Shown here one piece after another: positions 35,779 through 44,899 of a stretch of 64,000 nt of DNA. Numbering within the stretch: position 1 is the stretch's first letter; every line of letters starts with the position of its first letter. The position numbers and the translations under genes are program-made. The stretch is taken from the NCBI GenBank assembly GCA_965218625.1, contig CBDCLG010000020.1, positions 956,959 through 1,020,958 of the forward strand, given 5' to 3'. The DNA is from Bin5 sp965218625 (GTDB taxonomy: Bacteria; Chloroflexota; Anaerolineae; Caldilineales; Caldilineaceae). The notes beneath the pieces were generated by a model, which had not been told where the DNA came from, did no database searches, and worked only from the letters and a program-made list of their open reading frames with translations.

Positions 35779-36696
35779 CTACGGCAGGACGGCTTTCGGC
35801 ATCTTGCAGATCATCGTGTAGGCGGGGTCGTAGATGTTGCCAATATCGTACTCCACGGTCTGACCCATCAGAATGTGTGCGCCGACCGGATCGATGCCCA
35901 GACCATCTTCGAGCCAGCGGATCATCTCGGAGGTGGCGTGTTGCGTGGCCTGGTCCAGCGGACGGGCGTTGCCGGCCGTCAGGATATACTCTTCGTTTTC
36001 CCCTCTGGGCCAAGAGATGCGGCGCCCTTTCTGCACGTCGAGGGTGAAGGCCGCGTCGAAGGAGATCTCGATGCCGGTGCCGACGATCTCGCCGTCGCCC
36101 TGCACCGCGTGGCCGTCGCCGATGTGGAAGAGGGCGCCGGGCACAAAGACGGGAAAGTAGACCGTCACACCTTCAACAAAGCCGCGATAGTCCATATTGC
36201 CGCCATGGGGGCCGGAGGTGGCGGTGGAGATCGCTTCGCCGCGGTCGGGCGCGACGCCGAAGCAGCCGGTCATTGGCGCCAGCGGCAGCGTCAGAGGGCC
36301 GAGGCTGGTCTGCGGTTCGACCAGTGTGGCGGTGCCGGCGTCGTTGTCGACGCGCCAGTTGGCCAGCTCCTGCCCTGCCGCGGGCCAAGGCATACTGGGC
36401 ACATGCTCGGGGTCAACGACGTTGGGTGCGACCATGGTACGCGTCCAGCCATAGGGTCGATTGGGGCGCAGCGTATCGAGATGGACGACGAGCGTATCGC
36501 CCGGTTCGGCTCCCTCGACATAAAAGGGGCCGGTCATCGGATTGCCCGCCGGCGTGATGGGCTGGCCTTCGCTGCCCTGCCCCCTGGCATCGACGGTGGT
36601 GGTCACGACGGTGTCGCCGGGCTGGACGCGCAGCACGGGCGCATGGGAGCCGATCGTCACGTGGTAATGGTCCGGCTGGAACTGGTGGGTTGCCAT
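35779..36696 (-). CDS. Acetamidase/formamidase family protein
   Basis: The 305-residue protein matches the FmdA/AmdA family: RVQPGDTVVTTTVDARG, TGPFYVEGAEPGDTLVVHLD, PMTGCFGVAP, GGNMDYRGFVEGVTVYFPV, and FHIGDGHAVQGDGEIVGTGI. These enzymes hydrolyse short amides to ammonia and the acid. AAAGGA is seven bases before the ATG. The neighbouring upstream LON-domain gene is on the same strand, with a 129-base gap. Confidence 0.92.
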   Translation of the reverse strand: MATHQFQPDHYHVTIGSHAPVLRVQPGDTVVTTTVDARGQGSEGQPITPAGNPMTGPFYVEGAEPGDTLVVHLDTLRPNRPYGWTRTMVAPNVVDPEHVPSMPWPAAGQELANWRVDNDAGTATLVEPQTSLGPLTLPLAPMTGCFGVAPDRGEAISTATSGPHGGNMDYRGFVEGVTVYFPVFVPGALFHIGDGHAVQGDGEIVGTGIEISFDAAFTLDVQKGRRISWPRGENEEYILTAGNARPLDQATQHATSEMIRWLEDGLGIDPVGAHILMGQTVEYDIGNIYDPAYTMICKMPKAVLP

Positions 36697-36825
36697 ACAG
36701 CTTTCCTTTCGCGGCTTGCTGCCAAGAGGGTTGCAATGCGGGCAGTTGGGATAATCACCGTGGGAACTGCTCTACGCGGCGCGGCGATTTAACGCCGCCA
36801 TGGTTGCAGAAAGCCGCGCCCGGTC

Positions 36826-37548
36826 TCAGTTGGAGAAGAGTTGTCCGGTGGGGCCGATCGTCATTGACGGCAGCGCCTCCTGGCTCTCGATCATGTGCTC
36901 AAGCAGCTGGAGTTCCCGACCCAGGTAGTAGTTGCCCAATTCCAGGAGTTGCGGCACTCCGGGCAGGGCAAGCAGGCGCTGCTTGTCCTCTGGGCGCACT
37001 TGCAAAGTGATGGCGGTGAGAAAAGCCAGGCTGGTGGCGTCCTCGGGCAGACGGTCCAGCTTCAGCTGCACGCCTGTGGCCTTGGTCAGCAACTCGACGT
37101 AGCGCATGATCTTGGGTCGGACCTGGTGGGCGCGCTCGGTCGCCAGCTTGGTATCGCCGTCGGTAACCGGAAAGTGACGCACGCGACCGGTCAGATAGGC
37201 GCGATCGTGGTTCAGCTCCTCGATGCGGAAACGGCGCGTGCCGACGACCTGGATATTCATTCTGCCGTCCGGCTGGCGGTCGACCTTGACGATGCGTGCA
37301 GCCGTGCCCACGCGTCGCGGCTCGGCATCGCCGCCGACTTCGGGGCCTTCCTTGATGAGCGCAACGCCGAAGGCGAGATTCTCATCAAGGCAGCGGTTGA
37401 TCATTTCCCGGTAGCGGGGCTCGAAGATGTGAAGCGGCAGCGCCATGCCCGGAAACAGCACCACGTTCAGCGGGAAGAGCGGCATCTCCATAGTGGAGCT
37501 GCGCTCATGGGAGAGCTCGTCGTCGTTTTCGGGCGTTTCGTCGATCAT
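36826..37548 (-). CDS. LON substrate-binding domain protein (stand-alone)
   Basis: The 240-residue protein consists of the Lon N-terminal (PUA-like) domain followed by a helical bundle: MPLFPLNVVLFPGMALPLHI, FEPRYREMI and GTAARIVKVDRQPDGRMN. There is no ATPase or protease part. Stand-alone LON proteins are common and uncharacterised. GGGGAG lies six bases before the ATG. It lies 45 bases downstream of truD on the same strand. Confidence 0.9.
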   Translation of the reverse strand: MIDETPENDDELSHERSSTMEMPLFPLNVVLFPGMALPLHIFEPRYREMINRCLDENLAFGVALIKEGPEVGGDAEPRRVGTAARIVKVDRQPDGRMNIQVVGTRRFRIEELNHDRAYLTGRVRHFPVTDGDTKLATERAHQVRPKIMRYVELLTKATGVQLKLDRLPEDATSLAFLTAITLQVRPEDKQRLLALPGVPQLLELGNYYLGRELQLLEHMIESQEALPSMTIGPTGQLFSN

Positions 37549-37593
37549 GGTTTACTCCCCGTCATCCTCATCGGCAGCGCGGGCCTGCGCGGG

Positions 37594-38742
37594 TCAGGCA
37601 AGGTCGGCGGTATCGTCGGCTGTCTGGGCAAGCAGATCGTCGGGCACTTTCATGAATTCGCGCAGGACGGTGGTGGCAAAGGCCCCTTTTGGCAGCGAAA
37701 ACTGGACGACGATGCCGGCCCCGTGCGGGGCGACGGTCAGATCGTCGGGCAGTATTCGTCCCAGCCGCCGCGTGCCCATCATTTTTGCCTTTGCGAGCGA
37801 GTCGATTTCGAGGCCGCTCATGGCCAGGACCTCCTGCTCCAGCTGGCCGGATTCAGCCTCTGCATCCCACATCTTCGGCCCATAAATTGGCGCGGTAAAG
37901 CTGATCTCTTTGCGTTCGTAACGGCCCTGTTCCCTGGGCTGATCGGCGACGACGAAGAGGCCGCCGGTGTCATGCTTTTTGGCGATGTCGCCGGTCAACA
38001 GGGTTGAGAAGCGGCCGCGTTGCTGGCGCAGGGCCAGGTAGCGGTTGCACAGGTGACTCTGCACGCTGGCAAGCAAGAGGCTGCGCAGCCAGCGGTTGGC
38101 CATTCTCTTCTCACCCCGGAGCAGCTCCCAGCCGCGACGCACGTTGCTCCCGTTCTGTCCCAGACGCTGCGGGCCATAGTAGTTGGGCAGGCCGTCGCGT
38201 CGCAGCTGCGCGGCCACCGCCTGCGCCCTGTCCACCGCGTCTTCGCCGTCGACGGCCGGCTGGCTCACGGTAATCGTGAAGCGGTTGCCCAGCAGATGAC
38301 CCTTCTTGAGCTTGTTGCGATGAAGCCGTACCCAGTTGACCTCCACCGGCGCCCTCTCGACAATGCGCGAGGGGGCTGCGAGCAAGAAAGCGTCATCGAC
38401 ATGGCCGACGAGCAGGCTGAAGGTCTGGGTTGCGCGCGCGAGTTTGTCCTTCATGCCGGCAAAACCGACGGCATTGTAGGGCAGGTCGAAGGCTTCGGCG
38501 AGCGCCCGCTGCACCTCGCGGGTGGTCAACATCTCCTTGGTAATGTTGACATAGAGATGCTGGCCGGCGCCGCTCGCCTGGTAGAGCGGGATCTCCTCGA
38601 CGATGAAGGAGTCGGGCCCGGCCCGCAGCTGCCCGCCGATGCCCGGCAGCTCCTGCGTAGCGTATGGCAGTGTCAGATCGAGTTCCACGAAAGTCCCAGT
38701 GGTCTGTTGACGAAGGCCGCTGTGACGAACTATCAGCGGCAC
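37594..38742 (-). CDS. truD: tRNA pseudouridine(13) synthase
   Basis: TruD converts U13 of tRNA to pseudouridine. The 382-residue protein has FIVEEIPLYQASGAGQHLYV, the catalytic aspartate in GFAGMKDK (D99), LGNRFTITVS, and NYYGPQRLGQNGSNVRRGWE. The start is GTG at 38742, placed eight bases after a consensus TATAAT, with no ribosome binding site, so the message is probably leaderless. Confidence 0.94.
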   Translation of the reverse strand: MPLIVRHSGLRQQTTGTFVELDLTLPYATQELPGIGGQLRAGPDSFIVEEIPLYQASGAGQHLYVNITKEMLTTREVQRALAEAFDLPYNAVGFAGMKDKLARATQTFSLLVGHVDDAFLLAAPSRIVERAPVEVNWVRLHRNKLKKGHLLGNRFTITVSQPAVDGEDAVDRAQAVAAQLRRDGLPNYYGPQRLGQNGSNVRRGWELLRGEKRMANRWLRSLLLASVQSHLCNRYLALRQQRGRFSTLLTGDIAKKHDTGGLFVVADQPREQGRYERKEISFTAPIYGPKMWDAEAESGQLEQEVLAMSGLEIDSLAKAKMMGTRRLGRILPDDLTVAPHGAGIVVQFSLPKGAFATTVLREFMKVPDDLLAQTADDTADLA

Positions 38743-38750
38743 TTCGCTGA

Positions 38751-38759
38751 ATTATAACA
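38751..38759 (-). promoter_or_regulatory. Extended -10 promoter of truD, leaderless type
   Basis: On the minus strand TGT-TATAAT is a full-consensus extended -10. It ends eight bases before the GTG start, so transcription should begin within one or two bases of the start codon. The -35 is poor. Confidence 0.65.
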
Positions 38760-38809
38760 GATCGACGCAAACCAAATTGGAAGAAATGTTCCAAATTGGG
38801 GTGATGCGG

Positions 38810-39445
38810 CTATCCGTCGTTGAAATAGAGCAGGCTGTAGCAGAAGGGGGTGCCGCGCAGCCCGCCGTAACGGAAGCCGGCCTCGCGCAACCAGTTGCGG
38901 ACGGTCCGCTGCGGCACATAGCCGCTGTGAGGCATCTCTTCGCTGATGGCGATACGCCCGCCGGCTTTGAGGACGCGGCGCAACTCTTCAAGGGCGAAAA
39001 GGGGCTGAGGCATTTCGGAGAGCGCGGCGATGAGGACGGCAAGGTCGACGCTGTCGCTTTCAAGAGGCAAACGGTAGGCGCCGCAGTGGTGAAACTGGAC
39101 GCGCTCGGAATGGCCCGCCGCGGCGACGCGAGCACGGGCTGTCTCGATCATCGATGCCTGGATATCGACAGCGTGTACGCGGCCCTCAGCGCCGACCTGG
39201 CGCGCCATTTCGACGGTAAAGGTGCCGGCGCCGCAGCCGACATCCAGCACAGTATGGCCAGGACCCAGGCCGAAGGGGCCCAAGGTGGCGACAGGATCGC
39301 GGTATTGCATGCGCGCCGGGTGATCGAGGAGATCGCGCAGAGGCGCGGGAAAGGGGCGCGGCCGGATGCGGTGGGCGACGCGCGCGCCGATTTGCGATCC
39401 AATCGCGATGCCCAGGCCCCGAACCAGCAGATTGCCCAATCCCAT
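38810..39445 (-). CDS. Class I SAM-dependent methyltransferase
   Basis: The 211-residue protein has motif I VLDVGCGAGTFTVEMARQVG (about 66-85), VHAVDIQASMIETAR, and the post-motif SVDLAVLIAALSEMP. An N-terminal segment (about 1-45) is unlike most such enzymes and may be a membrane-interacting helix. Substrate unknown. GAGG lies nine bases before the ATG. Confidence 0.88.
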   Translation of the reverse strand: MGLGNLLVRGLGIAIGSQIGARVAHRIRPRPFPAPLRDLLDHPARMQYRDPVATLGPFGLGPGHTVLDVGCGAGTFTVEMARQVGAEGRVHAVDIQASMIETARARVAAAGHSERVQFHHCGAYRLPLESDSVDLAVLIAALSEMPQPLFALEELRRVLKAGGRIAISEEMPHSGYVPQRTVRNWLREAGFRYGGLRGTPFCYSLLYFNDG

Positions 39446-39501
39446 TGGTCAGAACCTCATCGGCTCGCGGCTGGCGGCGGCAACTGAACGGTGTTCATCA
39501 A

Positions 39502-40740
39502 TCACTGGCTGCTGCAAGGGAAGCGGATGCTGAGGACGCCGTCGGCGAAGACGGCGCCGCTGGCATCGCGCTGCGCCAGAACGGCGGGCAGAAGATATTC
39601 GCGCTTGAAGTTGCCGATTGTAATGAAAAGCTCATCGCCCCGCTTCTTGAGGCGGATCTTATCCAGCTCGATGTGGGGCAGGGGCAGCTTGAGGACGAAA
39701 TCGTCGCCTTGCTCCTCGATCTCCTGCGCCTGGCCGACAAACATGACGTCGCCGGGATCGCGTTGCGCGTAAATCTCATCGGCCAGGGCGCGCAGCGGTG
39801 TAAGGCCGACCACCTCTTCGCTGCGCCAGCCGCTGTAGAGAACCGGCAGGGGGTAGAAATCGCGCTCGATCTCGGCCAGATAGCGGGCCTGCGTCTCCTG
39901 CAGCCGGCGCAGATAGGGATCGCTGCTTGGCGCGGAGACGGTTGGCGCGGAGACGGTTGCCGCCGATGGTTCACGGTCTTCGGCCGCATCGGCCGCCTCC
40001 ATGCGAATGCCGGGCAGAATACGGTTGACTACGACGCCATCCACGGGGCAATCGAAAAGCGAGAGGTAGGTTACGGCGCGTGCGCCCTCCTTGATAACCA
40101 TCTTTTCCGGGTTGACCACGACGCGATAGCTGGTGATATGCGGGTCGCTGAGAACGCGTTGCAACTCCTTCACGTCGTTGACCAGCTTGGGCAGGCCCGC
40201 GAGCGCGTCCTGCTCGGGCATGAGACGTCGCAGCAGACCGCCGGTAAGACGCATGGCCGTGTCGCCCCAGCCGAAGAAGCGGTCGACATACCATTGGAAG
40301 CTCTCGGGCATAGCGAGGAGACGCATCGATTCTCCGGTGGGCGCGGCATCGACGACGACCCGGTCGAACTCTTGCGTGGCCGCATTGCGATAGATGTACA
40401 AAAGGCTGAAGATCTCCTCCATACCGGGAATGATCGCCATCTCTTCGGCAACCGTTCGGCTCATGCCCTGCTTGCGAAGCATCCTGCCCATGTAACCCTG
40501 CAACTTGCCCCAGTTTTTGCGAAGTTCGTCGAGGACGTTGATCTCCTGGGCAAAGAGGTTGGCGGTCACTTCTGTCGGTTCGCTCTGCAGCGGCGTATCG
40601 AGGCTGTCGGCCAGGCTGTGGGCGATGTCGGTGCTGACGACAAGCGTACGGTGTCCCATCTGGGCGCAGCGCAGGGCGGTGGCGGCGGCGACTGTCGTCT
40701 TGCCGACGCCTCCTTTGCCCAGGTAAAGAAGAATACGCAC
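39502..40740 (-). CDS. ArsA/GET3-like ATPase with C-terminal HSP20-like domain
   Basis: The 412-residue protein has the deviant Walker A GKGGVGKTTVAAATALR, VVSTDIAHSLADSLD (switch I), VVVDAAPTGESMRLLAMPE and NRILPG. A linker with SAPTVSAPS precedes a C-terminal ArsA_HSP20-like domain (about 350-410). Not an arsenite pump by context: no arsB or arsR is present. A GTG at 40740 with GAGG eight bases upstream is preferred to the GTG three codons earlier. Such proteins are frequent in Chloroflexota and phototrophs. Confidence 0.88.
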   Translation of the reverse strand: MRILLYLGKGGVGKTTVAAATALRCAQMGHRTLVVSTDIAHSLADSLDTPLQSEPTEVTANLFAQEINVLDELRKNWGKLQGYMGRMLRKQGMSRTVAEEMAIIPGMEEIFSLLYIYRNAATQEFDRVVVDAAPTGESMRLLAMPESFQWYVDRFFGWGDTAMRLTGGLLRRLMPEQDALAGLPKLVNDVKELQRVLSDPHITSYRVVVNPEKMVIKEGARAVTYLSLFDCPVDGVVVNRILPGIRMEAADAAEDREPSAATVSAPTVSAPSSDPYLRRLQETQARYLAEIERDFYPLPVLYSGWRSEEVVGLTPLRALADEIYAQRDPGDVMFVGQAQEIEEQGDDFVLKLPLPHIELDKIRLKKRGDELFITIGNFKREYLLPAVLAQRDASGAVFADGVLSIRFPCSSQ

Positions 40741-40773
40741 GAAGTTCACCTCGAAATGGCCTGAAGAGGCCGG

Positions 40774-41511
40774 CTACAGGGGCTCGGACCGGGCGCGGCG
40801 GCGCAAACGCCGCAGAATGGCCGTGCCGGCCAGCAAGGTCAGAACGCCAGCGGCCAGCAGATAGTAGGCCGCGGCGCGACTGAGCCCGAACCAGCTGCGA
40901 ATGCGCCACCAGTAGATCGGCAGCTGTGCCCAGTAGCTCCAGCGCAGATGCCAGCGATGACCAATCGAAATCACATATTTGCCGATCTGGTTGTGCGGGA
41001 TCCAGACGACCAGGTAGCAGCGGCCGCCGACGAGCGTGCGCGTGTCGATCAGCGGGCCGGGGTAATAGCGGACATGCGTGAGGAGATCTTTCACGGGTTG
41101 CAAGAGCTCCGTCGGCGGCGGCGCGACAATCGAGCGGTAGCCGTGGGGCAGCTCCAGGGGCACCTTTTGCGCGTCGGAACTGTAGGGCAGGCTGCGAGCG
41201 ACGATGGCGAAAGTTGGTAGCACTGCGCCGCCGCGCGGGAGGACCGGAACGAAGAGCTGGGCGCGCAGACGGTCGCCGGCTTTGCAGTCGACGCGGTAGA
41301 CGTGGGTCTCGCCGCGCCGGTTGAACTCACCGAAGATGAGGCGTTTGCGGCTGAAATCGGCGAAGGATATGCCGTCGATCAGACGGCTGCCGGGCCGACT
41401 GCCGAATACAGGAACGCTGCCGGCGAGATCGACGCCGGGGACGGACCGGGGGCTGGCGCCGAGCCGCTTTTGGGTAAGTTCGCTGTTACCGATACCGTTG
41501 ACGGCGGACAC
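40774..41511 (-). CDS. Hypothetical protein with a C-terminal membrane anchor
   Basis: The 245-residue protein has a beta-rich central region (about 50-185), a single membrane segment (about 213-232) and a basic tail (RRLRRRARS). Homology is not recognised. The GTG at 41511 has AGGAGG four bases upstream. No signal peptide is visible although the topology suggests the main domain is outside, so the N-terminus may be incomplete. It precedes the ArsA-like gene by 33 bases and may form an operon with it. Confidence 0.65.
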   Translation of the reverse strand: MSAVNGIGNSELTQKRLGASPRSVPGVDLAGSVPVFGSRPGSRLIDGISFADFSRKRLIFGEFNRRGETHVYRVDCKAGDRLRAQLFVPVLPRGGAVLPTFAIVARSLPYSSDAQKVPLELPHGYRSIVAPPPTELLQPVKDLLTHVRYYPGPLIDTRTLVGGRCYLVVWIPHNQIGKYVISIGHRWHLRWSYWAQLPIYWWRIRSWFGLSRAAAYYLLAAGVLTLLAGTAILRRLRRRARSEPL

Positions 41512-41703
41512 AGCTCCTCCTGTAAGACTCGAAAGATCGGGGGGTCGCCGCAGGCCGTTGCCACCGGCAAGAGTCTAACACCCGCACGCCTGATGCGTCA
41601 ACCGAACGCCTGCCTCCGATGGCGCCTTGCCGGCGGGCGTAACAGCGCAACACAGAGCGCCAATCTGTTGGAATACTCAAGAAATCTATGGTACGCTCTG
41701 CCT

Positions 41704-43008
41704 ATGAATGCCAGAACTATCGCGCAGCTTGCCCTCGTCCACGTGGCGGTGTCGATCACGGTTGTCCCGGTTACGAGCACACTCAATCGGGTGATGATCG
41801 CGGACATGGAAATGCCGGTAACGCTGGTGGCGGTCCTGGTTGCGCTGCCCTATCTTCTTTCACCGCTGCAGATCTTGTTTGGCAACTGGTCGGACCGGAA
41901 TCCTGCGGCCGACTATCACCGCACGCCGTGGATTCTCCTCGGAGGGCTGCTGGCGGCGACGGGAAGTTACTTCACCGTCCACGCGGCTTACCTCATGGAC
42001 GACAATTTTGCGCTCGGTCTGGGGGCTGCGGTCATCGTTTTCAGTTTGTGGGGAATCGGGATCAACGCCGCATCGGTCAGCTACCTGTCACTGGTCACCG
42101 ACCTGGCCGACGAGGGGGGACGCAGCCGGGCGGTCAGCATTATGTGGACGGCGATGATCACGGCGACGATTGTAACGAGCCTGGGGCTCTCGCGCATGTT
42201 GACCGAGTTTTCCAGGGAGACCCTGCACACGGCGTTCGGGGCGATCTGGCTTATTTCGGTCCTGTTTGTGCTGGTAGGCAGCTACCGGATTGAGCCGCGG
42301 GCGTCGGCGCGGACGGTTCAGCCGGCACATCGAGCCGACGATCCTTTGCAGGTTCTGAGGCTGCTGGCGCTCAACTCGCAGGCGCGGCGTTTTTTCGTCT
42401 ATCTGATGATCGTGCTGATCAGCATCCACGCGCAGGACGTGTTGCTCGAGCCCTTTGGCGCCGAGGCCATGGGCATGCCTGTGGCAGTCACGTCGCGATT
42501 GACCTCGATCTGGGGCGCGGGCCTTTTCATTACACTCTTGGGGGGGCTGCTGCTGATAAAACGCTGGGGCAAGAGAACGGGCGCCAATCTGGGTGCATAT
42601 GTGACCGCTGTGGCCTTCGCGCTCATCATTGTCACCGGTCTGCTGGGGCAGTCGGGGCTGTTCATGGGGGCTGTGTTCCTGCTCGGGCTGGGCGGGGGGC
42701 TGATGACGGTGAGCAATCTGAGCTTTATGCTGGACATGACCGTTCCCCAGGCCGCCGGTCTCTACATCGGCGCGTGGAGCGTGGCCAATTTTGCAGGCCA
42801 GGCCGTCGGCAACGTCGTCAGCGGTATGCTCTGGGACATCTTCTCCGGGCTGACGGGCAATCCCCTGGCCGGTTACGCGGCTGTCTTTTCGCTGGAAATC
42901 GCAGGGCTGCTGCTGGCGGTGTGGCTTTTCCGCTCGATCTCTGTCGAGTCGTTCCGACGTCAGGCCGAAGTACGGCTCCATACCGTTCTCTCCCTCGCCA
43001 CCGATTGA
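41704..43008 (+). CDS. PucC/BCD-family MFS transporter
   Basis: The 434-residue protein has about twelve membrane segments and the family features NRVMIADMEMPVTLVAVLVA, SPLQILFGNWSDRNPAADYH, RTPWILLGGLL, VSYLSLVTDLADEGGRSRAV and DVLLEPFGAEAMGM. PucC-type proteins serve assembly or supply of (bacterio)chlorophyll to light-harvesting complexes. No photosynthesis gene is in the window. The frame runs back to 41302 but the family begins at the ATG at 41704. TGG-TACGCT ends five bases before it. Confidence 0.87.
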   Translation: MNARTIAQLALVHVAVSITVVPVTSTLNRVMIADMEMPVTLVAVLVALPYLLSPLQILFGNWSDRNPAADYHRTPWILLGGLLAATGSYFTVHAAYLMDDNFALGLGAAVIVFSLWGIGINAASVSYLSLVTDLADEGGRSRAVSIMWTAMITATIVTSLGLSRMLTEFSRETLHTAFGAIWLISVLFVLVGSYRIEPRASARTVQPAHRADDPLQVLRLLALNSQARRFFVYLMIVLISIHAQDVLLEPFGAEAMGMPVAVTSRLTSIWGAGLFITLLGGLLLIKRWGKRTGANLGAYVTAVAFALIIVTGLLGQSGLFMGAVFLLGLGGGLMTVSNLSFMLDMTVPQAAGLYIGAWSVANFAGQAVGNVVSGMLWDIFSGLTGNPLAGYAAVFSLEIAGLLLAVWLFRSISVESFRRQAEVRLHTVLSLATD

Positions 43009-43087
43009 CGTCCATTTTGGCCTCCCGCGGCGAGCGGACAGGCACTTTTCCGCTGCTGCTGCGGCTGTGCGCAGTGCCGTTCGTCTA

Positions 43088-43096
43088 TGCTATACT
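43088..43096 (+). promoter_or_regulatory. Extended -10 promoter before two or three small genes
   Basis: TGC-TATACT is identical to the candidate before KDPG aldolase. Transcription would start near 43103, about 60 bases before the ATG at 43162. Confidence 0.5.
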
Positions 43097-43161
43097 GGAA
43101 TGCGGAGTCGAAAAGACGGGCCGGTCGTCGCGGAGATTCTCCCCGCCCTGAGGACAGTAGC

Positions 43162-43461
43162 ATGGTCAAAGTACTGCTGAGTTACGATATGCGGCAAGGG
43201 CATGAAGAGGACTGCCAGCGGTATGTGGTTCAGACGCTGGCCCCAGGGCTGGCGCAGATGGGCCTGCGCATCACCGATGCCTGGTATACGCTGTGGGGAG
43301 AGGCGCCGCAGATTCTCGGCGGCGGGCTGCTTGATGACAAGGAGGACGCGGCGCGCATCCTGCGTTCTCCGGAATGGAAGGAATTGATCGCCGGTCTGGA
43401 ACCGTTTGTTGAAAACTTCAAGGTGCGGGTCGTTGACTCCAACGGCCGTCTGCAGTTCTGA
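43162..43461 (+). CDS. Small protein, probably dimeric alpha/beta-barrel-like
   Basis: The 99-residue protein begins MVKVLLSYDMRQGHEEDCQR and has a beta-alpha-beta pattern with LRSPEWKELIAGLEPFVENF near the end, as in NIPSNAP/ABM-type small ferredoxin-like domains. No specific family is recognised. GAGG lies nine bases before the ATG; the frame extends upstream over the promoter and is rejected there. Confidence 0.7.
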   Translation: MVKVLLSYDMRQGHEEDCQRYVVQTLAPGLAQMGLRITDAWYTLWGEAPQILGGGLLDDKEDAARILRSPEWKELIAGLEPFVENFKVRVVDSNGRLQF

Positions 43462-43481
43462 GCGGGCCTGATTCGCGCCCC

Positions 43482-44225
43482 ATGGCACGCTCGCGCATGG
43501 CATCCACAGAAAACCGTCAAACAGCATCAGCGGGAACAGACCGCCGTCCACTGGCGCTGGTCGTCTTTCTCGAAAATGTGGGCCATATCCACGGGATCGA
43601 TCTGCCGCGCTGGGTGATGGCGGTGATCGACTGGGCGACGGAGGAGTACGCAAAGCTGCTGCTGCTGCTGCTGGGCGCACACAGGCGCTATGACCGCGTG
43701 GTCATTCTCGAGGACGATAGGGCCACGGCAGAGGAGTTGACGGACGCCCTGGTCCATTTGAGCGCGACGCATACGGTAGACCAGCTGCTGCTGGTGCATG
43801 GACAGGAGCGCTGCCTGGTCGGCTACCGGGGACGCGAATTGGTGGACGGCGCCGCGCTTGACCGGCTGGCCGCGCGCTACGATGAGGACAGGTCGCTGCT
43901 CGATCTGCGCGTGGTGTACGGGGTCAACTGTTTTGGCTGCACCCTCGCTTCAACGTGGCTGGGACTGGGCGCGCACGCGGTCAACGGTGCGCATGCGGTC
44001 AACTGGCTGCCGGAGCCGAGTCTGAGCCTGTTCTTGTACAGGTGGCTGAACGGGGCGCGCTTCAGCGAAGCGGTCGTCTACAGCGCCGAACGGGCGCGGG
44101 CGCTGGGGAGATGCGTGTGGCGGGACAGGGCCGACGGCGGCGAACATCCGCATATCGCGGGCAGCCGTCAGATTGTCTACGGGCTGCGGGATGTGACGAT
44201 CGGGTCGGTTACGGATCGAAACTGA
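43482..44225 (+). CDS. Unknown protein with possible caspase-like fold
   Basis: The 247-residue protein has alternating beta strands and helices, with LLLVHGQERCLVGYRG (His near 104) followed about 40 residues later by VVYGVNCFGCTLASTWLGLG (Cys near 152). A His then a Cys at strand ends, with a following G-A-x-x-V-x-G segment, is the pattern of caspase/CHAT-like proteases, but the match is weak. The peptide GAHAVNGAHAVN is a short tandem repeat. No ribosome binding site precedes the ATG; a later ATG at 43500 is possible. Confidence 0.55.
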   Translation: MARSRMASTENRQTASAGTDRRPLALVVFLENVGHIHGIDLPRWVMAVIDWATEEYAKLLLLLLGAHRRYDRVVILEDDRATAEELTDALVHLSATHTVDQLLLVHGQERCLVGYRGRELVDGAALDRLAARYDEDRSLLDLRVVYGVNCFGCTLASTWLGLGAHAVNGAHAVNWLPEPSLSLFLYRWLNGARFSEAVVYSAERARALGRCVWRDRADGGEHPHIAGSRQIVYGLRDVTIGSVTDRN

Positions 44226-44283
44226 ATCGTTGACGGCGCGGCAGGGCAAGCTGCGCGCGCAGAAAAGACAGGTGAGGATAACA

Positions 44284-44871
44284 ATGCCCCTTCCCAACCG
44301 AAGCGAAGCGCTGGAACTGTTGCATGAATGGGTGGATGCGGATGGACTGCGCCGGCACATGCTGGCGGTCGAGGCGGCGATGCGCGTCTATGCACGCCAC
44401 TACGGCGAGGACGAAGAGCTTTGGGGGCTGACGGGGCTGCTGCACGACCTGGACTACGACCGTTTTCCCGATATGGAAGATGAGGAGAACGGGCATCCCC
44501 GTTCGGCCCTGCGGCTTTTCCGCGAGCAGGAGTACCCGCCGGAGTTCATCCACGCGATCGAAGCGCACGCTACTTTTCTGGGCGTGCCGCGGGCCTCAAG
44601 GCTGGACAAGGCGCTTCTGGCCTGCGACGAGCTGACCGGGCTGATCCTGGCGTGCGCCTACGTGCGCCCGGACCGGGACCTGCGCGGCGTCCGGCTCAAG
44701 TCGGTCAAAAAGAAGTGGAAGGACAAGCGCTTCACGGCCGCGATCGACCGGGCCGAGAATCTGCGCTTCATCGAGGAGCTGGGCGAACCGTTCGACGAGC
44801 ACGTACAGCGCGTACTGGACGCGATGAAGGAGATCGCGGCGGACCTGGACCTGGCAGGCGAACAGGCCTAG
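44284..44871 (+). CDS. HD-domain phosphohydrolase-like protein
   Basis: The 195-residue protein has the HD signature: RRHMLAVEAAMR (H), GLLHDLDYDRFPD (HD) and IEAHATFLG, and DELTGLILACAYVRPDRDL. These HDIG-like proteins are common, and many lack a known substrate. GAGG lies seven bases before the ATG at 44284. The upstream 18 codons of the frame are rejected. It may be co-transcribed with the preceding two genes. Confidence 0.88.
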   Translation: MPLPNRSEALELLHEWVDADGLRRHMLAVEAAMRVYARHYGEDEELWGLTGLLHDLDYDRFPDMEDEENGHPRSALRLFREQEYPPEFIHAIEAHATFLGVPRASRLDKALLACDELTGLILACAYVRPDRDLRGVRLKSVKKKWKDKRFTAAIDRAENLRFIEELGEPFDEHVQRVLDAMKEIAADLDLAGEQA

Positions 44872-44899
44872 ACGGCGGGCCGTTGTCGCGTTGCGGTCG

